From assembly GCF_030272615.1 (NCBI RefSeq), contig NC_081406.1, forward strand, positions 402,952,939 through 403,016,938: 64,000 nt of DNA, written 5' to 3'. The stretch comes from Cryptomeria japonica (taxonomy: Eukaryota; Streptophyta; Pinopsida; Cupressales; Cupressaceae). Positions within the stretch are counted from its first letter, which is position 1, and every line of letters starts with the position of its first letter. Below the pieces are notes generated by a model that was not told the origin of the DNA, did no database searches, and worked only from the letters and a program-made list of their open reading frames with translations. A program made the translations under genes and the position numbers. Shown here piece after piece: positions 56,200 to 64,000 of this stretch.

Positions 56200-59117
56200 C
56201 CAAGTATCTCGCCACATTTCTAAATATGCTCCAAGTACTTTTCTGATTTGTAGGTGTCTACATCATGGATCAGGTCCCTGACAACGATCTCCCATGTGAT
56301 GAATTGTTCCATTTGTGTAATTGTTTCCTTCAAATCAATTTCATCTGATCGTGCAACATTAAGGGAAGCATTGAGTAGATTTTGGCATTCTAAAATCCAC
56401 TTGTCTTTATCCTAGATTTCTCCCCTCTGATCAGTTAGCACTAGGATAACATGTTGGACTATTTCTTTACATTCATCATATTTAGTTTTAACTCTGCATA
56501 TTTTTCATGTTTTGCAATCAGCCTTTTGATCTTCTTAATTTCTTTAGCATCTATCCCTTCCAAAGGCTTGTCATGTAGTCTGGTTCCCAATCTATTCTTT
56601 ATCCTATTATGTGATATAGCATTGTCCATATTCTTTTGAAAAACAACCCAGAGCTCTTCCAAATATCCTTTCAAATTTTAAAATCTTTTATTTAATAGAA
56701 AAGAGGCAGTATCAACTCTTACATTCTGCATTTGTTTAAGAATTCTCTGATTTTCTTGTTGCATCTCTTCACATTTCTTTTTTCCATTTTGAATTATCAG
56801 GGGAAAGTATCATTGGCACAGATTGTCAACTTCTTCTTATGGTTTCCTCGTACAATTCTTTGTATTGATCTCTTTCCCTTACTGTTCTAATTATCTGTGC
56901 TCTGTTAAACTTTGAAATGTCGACTCCAATGTCTGCTGAAACAATGGGATCAATTTCCCCAACTTTCAATTTCCTCATATGGCCAAATTATTTATCCACA
57001 TCAATAATTTTAGGCCTTTTATTCGAAGGATACAATGCCCATAGAAGTAAGGCTTCCTCATCTTGGTCAAACCTAGATCCAATAAACACATTATTTATTC
57101 CTTGAATGTCCAATTTGAAATCCTTGTTGTCAGAGTGTAATAGACTATCAAAAATAAAAGATGCACTCAAATCCCATCCTGGAAATAGAATTACTCCAAC
57201 TTTTTCAAGTAATTGCCTCCCTTTTTGGGGAGTCATTGTAACCAACTCTACTTCTATATCCTCCTTTAACCTTTTCAACAACTCTGCCTCATTTTTAGGT
57301 GTTGTATGTGGGATAGATTCCCTCAACCTTTTGCCTTGGAAATTATAGAGAAAAGATTTAAATTCTTTAGATTTCACAAATGCGTCATCTGCTACAAAAG
57401 CAGAATGTTCTTCTAACCTTGAATCTGGATGAATCTCCATCTTAGTCACAATTTGCTCATTTTCATTTGGTTCTTCTTCTTGTTCCTTTGCCCGATATCT
57501 AGAAACAACTTCATGGTCATCTGGTTCAATTTTTGACATCTCTTCTTTTGTCTCCGTTTCCATCAACCTTTGTTTCTTTTCTTCCAACTCTCTATTCAAA
57601 TTATCAATTACCTCTTGTGGTTCTACATCTTCCATATTTGTGAAGATGTCTTCTACTTCCAAACTCAAGTGCAAATAATCTCCTAGATTTCATCTTTTCT
57701 TACAAGAGTGGAAGTACCCCTCCGCATCATAGTTTTTTCTTGCAATATGTTCAAAAAAATTATACTCCTCCATTAACTTTCTGTCAATTATTTCATAAGA
57801 CTTTGTAGAAACAATAGTCAAATCTCCAAAACTAAGAGTTCCAGGAAAGAAAGCCTGCATTTGAGACACTTAATTGTCTTACAATCTCCAAATATGCTAT
57901 TATATCAGGAACACATTTTGGTAACAGTATGGGCTTCCTTCAAATCCATAGATCCTAAAACAAGTAAAGTTTTGGTGTATGTACCAATCTCCCCAGTTAT
58001 GATTTACAATTTTCCTATCATTAAAATCTTTAGGCCTTAAAGATGCCTTAATCTGATTTGAAATTGATCCACCACAAGGAACTCCTTACATCCTGTATAA
58101 TGGTTTCACTATCCACTCTTCAAATTTTATGTAGTTTGATCTCACATAACGAGAGTTCCAAATAGAAGTCCATAATTGAACCGGTTGTTCCTCCCCTTCC
58201 CTATTTCTAGTATTAAGCACTAACTCCTCAGGACACATACCTCTGAAACGTCCATAAAATAATACTAAATGCATCAACAATGAATAAAACTTCAAATTAG
58301 GGCTTTTGTTATCCCTAAGGTTTAGGAAACCCTCATATAATTTTTCTACCAAATAAGAGGCATAACCAAATGGTTTGGGCTCATACATTTGGATATCTGA
58401 GGCTAAGACTAATGGCCCAGTACTCATTAGATCAAGAAATTCAACTCCTCCTAACTTCCCACAAGACATATAAGTATATTGTAGGTAATGTCTGAATAAC
58501 TCAATGTTGAATGGTGGTCCGTCCTATTTTGTTAGTATACCTACCTCCTTCTTATGGATAGCTAACTTCCACACAGTATATGTTGTATTCATTCTGAGGT
58601 ATTCTTCTTCCAATTCTCTAAAAGATAAGAGTTTATCAGGGTTGGGATCTAGGTTAAATACTTCATTCAGTGTACCAACATAAAACCTAATAAAGGCATC
58701 TCCATTGGGGGCCTGAATATACCTCCCCACAGAATTATAGTTTTTCACTAGGGTTTCTAGCAATTTCACACTTACAAAGACATTTGGGACAATAAACTTA
58801 CCCAAATTGGTCTTCCATGGGTTGTACAGTGGCATTTTCCTTGTCTCTTCTCAGGTAGTGAAATAGGAACAATTTGTATCCTCTCACTTTGGTCTACACA
58901 TCTCTGACATTTTTGTATTTATCTTCCTATTGGTCCCTCCCCGACAAATGTTGTTTCAATCTTCTAGACTTAGGGCCTGGTGCTTGCATTTGTTGTATCA
59001 TATCTTGGTTCACTCTTCGAATCGAAGCTTCCTCTTCTTTCTTATATTTCTTAGCCCTAGATTCAGATCTTTTTGTCGCTCTTTTCTTTCCTGTGGAACT
59101 CGAAGCCTGGTTTTTTC
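56200..59117 (-). pseudogene. H1: large unknown protein gene, decayed
   Basis: Most complete copy of an unrecognised family, about 950 codons. On the minus strand: a basic N-terminus (SSSTGKKRATKRSESRAKK, 59103 down); ATG at 58835 with VPNVFVSVKLLETLVKNYNS and FNLDPNPDKLLSFRELEEEY; the central domain KPFGYASYLVEKLYEGFLNL, FYSLLMHLVLFYGRFRGM, QPVQLWTSIWNSRYVRSNYI (58086-58469); HNWGDWYIHQNFT; FPGTLSFGDLTIVSTKSYEI; EEYNFFEHIARKNYDAEGYF; a Glu-rich helical region (56988-57674); and a charged tail to about 56210. 58835, 58469 and 57674 share one frame. Stops include 58524-58526 and 58086-58088; indels lie near 57880. No catalytic motif known to me. Aromatic-rich helices suggest a folded domain. 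Confidence 0.6.
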
Positions 59118-60086
59118 TCTAACTCTCAAGAATTCAATTCTCTATTCTATCAATTGCTTTGTTGTGTAAAAATAGTGTCAAGCAATCTTTATTATATGCC
59201 TAATACATCTTCATACAACTTTGTAATGATGATCCTCTCATAAATCTACCTCATGTGAACCATAAATCTACCTGATGCAATCATTTAATAAAATCTCACT
59301 GTTTCAGTTTTAAATTCTGATGCAACAATGGCTCATAGGCGTATGTCTCTCTGATGAAACTTCATCTTTGGCACCATCAGCAAAATCCCTTTTCCTTTTA
59401 GAAACTTTATCTTTCCTGTCGGGGTAACATAAGTCGATGACACTCCTACTTTATCGGTATATGTCAACCCAATACTATCATCGGGCATCGGGGTAACTTC
59501 AAATGTGTCATGGCGACAAGCATATTTTTCCTAATGACCTTTTCCTTCGGCATAACTTTTCCCGCTACATCATGTTCCATCGACATAATCTTTCTCGATG
59601 ATCTTCTGACCAATCACTTCATCAGACATCAGGGAGACTCAAAATGACACATCCTGACTCCTTTGACTATGTCGATGATATTTCTTCGTTATAACCTTTG
59701 ATGATGCACTTTTATCCTTGGTTGTGTTCATGTAATGCTTATGATGCTCAATTGTTGGTGTTGATTATATGTATATGTTTTGTCTACTTCTGTCATCCTT
59801 GGTGGAAATAGGTAATTGACTGTAGACATCGTCAACCCTTTTGTTGAGGACCCTACAGTTTCTAGATAAACGAAAGGTAAGGAAAAAATATACAATGATT
59901 ATGATGTCTGCATATTTTTCATGTTGTCTACTATGTAATTTTTAGCATACATATTATGTAATGTTTAGCTAACATAAGATAAATGAATTACATATGCAAG
60001 AACCTAAACTCCTTTGATGAGGATCTTGCATAGTGTCATGGAACGACAGGTATAAGTCAATACACCCTATATAAACCATTTATTAA
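59118..60086. repeat. Spacer with right copy of CG-rich-motif repeat
   Basis: 59409-59700 repeats the taacataagtcgatgac and catcgggcatcggggta motifs of 52478-52580 in the same orientation. Two similar exon-like blocks follow, each before a GT donor-like site: ttgttgaggaccctac...gaaag|gtaagg (about 59834-59878) and tttgatgaggatcttg...cgacag|gtataag (about 60013-60050). No long ORF. Confidence 0.45.
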
Positions 60087-60599
60087 TTGCTTGCTTTCTC
60101 TTTAATAATAAGCCAAGTTTTAGCAACAATATTTTGTCAAAACTTTGATTTTTTTTTCTCATCAAAACTACATGTTATAGCTCATTCCACCTTCTCTACC
60201 CTCCTATATGCAACAATTCTAATAAATTTATCAACACTTGAGGCCCCAGTTGGGATTATTCAAATTTTAATCTCAACATCAACTTTAGGGTCGACTTATT
60301 CATTTGATGGAGTGCAAGTACCACCAAATAGGTATTTTTCAGATCTGTCTTCCTCGAGTGAGGGAAATTCAGGAAGAGGAGACAAAAGTGAGACATGTAG
60401 TGCATCTAAAAGAGGGAGGTCAACTAGAGGTCAAAAGATTAGGAGAAAATTCAATAAACACATGAAATTTTTTCTTGCTTAAGGGGAGTCATGTTCTTAT
60501 GATGATGAGAGCATAGGCAACATCGAGGTGCCCTTGAGGTACAAACATCTACAGAAACAATGGGTACCTAAGGAACTTCCTCCAATAAACACTAATTTT

Positions 60600-61061
60600 T
60601 GTCTTAACGAGAGGATATATTGCATAGCACCATCGTCATTACATGGTTTGGGCCTATTTTCCATGGACGGCATAAAGGTCTGTTACAAAAAAGTTGTTTA
60701 ATTGATGGAGTATGCCAGACCTTGTTACAATTATAAAAATTGGATGCAAATTGTTCGATATAAAAAAAACATGCATAGGTATGCACTCTCAGCGAGTTAT
60801 ATACAACGGACAGATAATGATCAAAGTAAAAGAGTGGCTATGTACATTGACGGAAGGCCAAAATAAATAGGGAATATTGCAGGTTTTATAAATAGTACAC
60901 GACCTAGGTCAACTAATAAGCAACCCAATTGCATATTTGAGGCGCATGAGGGAAATCATGTATTTGTATGTGCGATAAAATCAATCAGTGTAGGGAAAGA
61001 TTTGCTAATCGATTACAATTTGAATCGCATAGATACAAACAAATTTACTATCATGGGGGTG
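60600..61061 (+). pseudogene. SET-like domain segment
   Basis: This is the SET part of the preceding gene. Residues expected for cofactor binding and catalysis are partly visible (NIAGFINS...PNC and LLIDY in place of NHSC...PNC and ELTYDY). The histidine of NHSC is replaced by Ser/Thr-type residues, so even an unbroken protein might not be an active methyltransferase. Two in-frame TAA codons interrupt it. Confidence 0.55.
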
Positions 61062-61757
61062 GTACATACTATATACCATTTAAACCAACCTTCAATTAAT
61101 GACTCCAATATACCATTTTATTATTATGTTTTTTTACTAAGTCTATTGGTTTCATTTTGCTAATGGTTTTTTCTATATTTAATCTTTGTCACAAGGTGAC
61201 ACTCATTCGACACATAGCACAGATAGGGAAGTAGCTCCTATCCCTTCTACCCAGCAGGTAAACCTCATTGTAATTGTACAAATTAGATAGAAGCAAAATA
61301 TTATATTATATTGTTCTTTTCTTAAGGGTTTTTGAGTAATTTTGATAATGTTACTAATATTCTTGTCACAGATGGATGTTCAGGGAAAGTCACCTACATT
61401 ACCTGATGACAATACAACGGTGGACTCACTATTAAGTGATGATGACATCACATATTCCACACACCCTGTCGCAATGATGAGAAAGATCCAAAAAAAAGTT
61501 AATAGAGAAATTATTGCTCTGGCATACCAAGTCCCTCAAACAAATGCAATAAAAGAGTGGTTGCAACAATTGATGGAGAGAGCACAAAACTTGCAAGTAA
61601 GAAGTAATGAAATATTTAATTATAACATAAGTTCAAAAATGGTTTATATTTTATACTCTTTTATGTCAGGAACTAAAATATGTATGTGTTGTTTTTATAG
61701 AAATATTGTGTCCTCATCAAGTTGGTGGCCATGATCAGGGTGCTCTAGGTAGTTCAG

Positions 61758-63145
61758 GTGATGATCATGTTCCATACATTAAAAGTACTTTGATGCTTTG
61801 ATATAAACTTTATGTGTTCACAGGCTCCTTGTTGTTATCAAACATGTGACTTCCCTGCACATTTTATAATTGTTGCAGAGCATCCACACTGTAACTCATC
61901 AACTAGGGACAAACTTCCACTCAAGGTCATCTAACTCACACAAAATTTGGCTCTATTTTTTATGCCTCCATACATGGCACAATACATTCATACATCCTTC
62001 AAGGTTTCACAACACCCGAGTTTCCAAGTCACAATTCATTGACTCAAACATACCAATTAGGACAATCATTATCTAAGACTCCATACCCTCACTTTGGAAC
62101 TCTCAATCACTCCCAATGGCATTTAAAATTACTTCTAGGCTTTACTCAGACCCCCACATACTGACACATTACTTGGTTTGCACATTAGAGACAATATTCT
62201 CACTATTTTCATAAGTTGACAGTTTATGTAAAGTTTAGGACAACCACAAAGGAATTAGGCAATCACTTATCAGATACACTGAATCTTGACTTAAGACCCT
62301 CAACCCTCCTTCCAAACATACACCACACACTAAGGTTTCCATCCACACTATCTCCCAAGACTATTTTTCATTCAACCGTCACATGTCAAAATCTTTTTAT
62401 CACTGTTTTCAAGTTTGTTGTCATGAGGCAATACAAGAGGACAGTCGTGTCACGTCTTTGGTTCAAGGTCTTTTAAGACTTCAAAAATCCTTTTAAATAT
62501 CTAAGATGACTTCCCACACACCTTATTCAACCCCCAAAAATATACCAACACTCATTCATATGTACTTTTGCACCAAACCCTCACAAATCTGCGTTTTCAC
62601 TGTCCTTCTTGGACTGAGACACCCAAAATCGTCCCAAAAGTCTTCAAATCACGTGCCAAACTTTGAGTGAAAACCCTGCACAGTTGATGAAATGAAACTA
62701 CATAATATAATACAGATTTATTTCCATTTGTGGGCTTATTTGGCAAATAAAATAAAAGATATTACATTTTGAGTGCTTGCTGCCAGCCCTAGGTAGGGTT
62801 TGGACAGTTTTCACCAAAATGGCTATAACTTTTCAAAAACAAATCCAAAATTAATGAAACCAAAAGGAAATGAAAGTATATTCATGCCACTTAAATTTCC
62901 AACCAATTTCCAAATCCAATCAATGCATTTGATGGTGGAAGACATGTGGATAACAAACTGTAATGTTCATAAAACTAAGAAAGAGTGCAAAGAATTCAAA
63001 AGTTTTTATTATTCAAAGGCACTAAATTGACTGTTCTGCTTAAAAAAATTGGTCCTAGTTCCTCATTGTGCTCTTGGTACTCCTGTACCACTTTGTTATT
63101 GCTCATATATTTAATGTTTTATATATTTAATGTATTATTCTTCAG
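61758..63145. other. Long intron-like stretch, possible insertion
   Basis: About 1.39 kb between two exon-like blocks, with no ORF above chance. Both ends carry ttcaggtgatg followed by a similar catgttc sequence (61753 and 63141), so the exon start is duplicated. The interior, including gccctaggtagggtttgg near 62787, is unassigned. Confidence 0.4.
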
Positions 63146-64000
63146 GTGATGTCCATGTTCTTGTGCAAACGTCGCCTCATCAGATCCCATCATCCCCACC
63201 TATATTGCCAAGTACAATGTCCGCAACACACAACATGCAGACATCCAGTACTGCACATCATACTGACCCCGGAGTTGGTAGATCCCTCTTTTTCTCTCTC
63301 TTTTGTTATGTGTCTATTTCCCTTGAAGTGTTCTTTCTTGGGGCATTTCATAGTGGATTCATTTTCTGCAGCAAGACATGTACATGAGGATGTAGAGGCC
63401 ACTAGTGGTGATACCATAGTAAAATTTCTTGGATCTTCTCATATTTCTAGTACAGGAACATTGTTGGTCACATTTGTGGTGACCAAATATTTGCTTCCCA
63501 TAAAGATAGAGAAGGTTCCAGGTACTTTAAAATTGTTATGCTATATAGAGTAATTGCAATTTACTTATTGATCACTCGTTTTGGACTAATCATCCCATGA
63601 TTTGTTTGCAGGAAATGATATTTTTTATAAAAGTCTTAATGAAATTATATTGGAGATCTTCGGGCCCACCATATGTAAACGGTGGAATGAGCAATAAAAA
63701 GAATTAAAAGATGAGCTCATAAACCATTTGGTTGGGTTGTTCGGAAATGACACATTCAAGAAAAGCAAGGTGCTTGACCAAGCTGGCAAACATCTAAAGT
63801 ATGTGAGGGACTAGTATAGGACACATTTAGAGAAGAACAAAAAGTACGAGTGTCCCCCCATGATTCCAGAGAGGGAGTGGAAGGACTTGATTTTGGATGC
63901 AAAGGAGAGAGTTGAAAGGAAAAAAAGAAATACACCACCAGGCAGAAGAAGGTATGTGATACTATTAAGAATGTAATTATGTACTAATTAGTCTTCATAT

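Larger units (their letters stand above)
60087..63950 (+). pseudogene. Multi-exon pseudogene with SET-like domain
   Basis: First exon runs in one frame (60087 to about 61061) with stops at about 60480, 60699-60701 and 60864-60866. After a Ser/Arg-rich part (SGRGDKSETCSASKRGRS) it reads SSLHGLGLFSMDGIK, MYIDGRPK, IGNIAGFINSTRP, QPNCIFE, HVFVCAIKSISVGKDLLIDY, matching the SET-domain pattern G-x-G, NxxxFINxxxxPNC, GxxLxxDY of lysine methyltransferases. Further exon-like blocks with AG/GT borders: 61196-61257, 61372-61596 (MDVQGKSPTLPDDNTTVD onward), 63146-63277, 63372-63521 and 63612-63950. The last encodes GNDTFKKSKVLDQAGKHLKY, CPPMIPEREWKDL with two stops, and resembles plant transposon-associated DNA-binding proteins only loosely. 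It may be one gene or part of a transposon. Confidence 0.5.

Noticed and set aside
58874-59169. Two plus-strand ORFs of about 80 codons
   Set aside because: Antisense to the basic N-terminus of the H1 gene, which shows a coherent Lys/Arg-rich sequence on the minus strand.
61870-62476. Plus-strand ORFs of 68 and 86 codons
   Set aside because: They fall inside an intron-like stretch, have no family signal and are near chance length.
52141-64000. A CACTA transposon with terminal CACTA repeats
   Set aside because: I considered this for the whole right-hand region because of the subterminal-like repeats and the last exon, but found no CACTA terminus or inverted repeat pair inside the window.

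Overview
This window is repetitive nuclear DNA from a plant. Almost all of it is LTR retrotransposons inserted into one another, and I found no intact host gene, rRNA, tRNA or CRISPR array. Plant-type Ty1/copia elements primed at TGGTATCAGAGC, a Ty3/gypsy element of the Tat lineage (recognised by its second RNase H), large pol-less elements and AT-rich spacers point to a seed plant with a big genome. A gymnosperm is plausible, but that is an inference.

Layout. 1-1392: 3' end and 3' LTR of copia C. 1690-22477: element D (+), a pol-less LTR element with a four-knuckle gag and an unknown second ORF. D is split by copia F (-, 8586-22040, TSD TTGAG), and F's 5' LTR is split by pol-less element E (-, 14968-21619, TSD CTCTC, 815-bp LTRs). 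About 23098-51448: old copia B (+). B is split between gag and protease by copia A (+, 24548-49691, TSD GGTTA). A carries a Tat/gypsy element in its 5' LTR (-, 25098-32933, TSD CTATG) and a pol-less element, here called LARD, in its reverse transcriptase (-, 36922-47193, TSD ATATC). B is ended by an LTR fragment of the F family (51449-52140). 52141-64000: a different region with an unrecognised minus-strand protein gene, partly copied three more times, and a plus-strand multi-exon pseudogene with a SET-like domain.

How the parts relate. Copia families A, C, D, E and F share two terminal features. One is a U5 hairpin with a fixed C-rich loop and a stem that covaries between families. The other, clear in C, A and E, is an inverted repeat that puts the polypurine tract and LTR edge in its loop. 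D and E lack polymerase but carry these signals, so they probably used copia enzymes in trans. LARD and the Tat element share leader, 3' UTR and polypurine-tract sequences, a second likely helper pairing. Every coding region has stop codons or frameshifts. The most novel items are the roughly 1,050-codon second ORF of E and its D homologue, the two LARD ORFs, the unknown protein family at 53-59 kb and the SET-like pseudogene.
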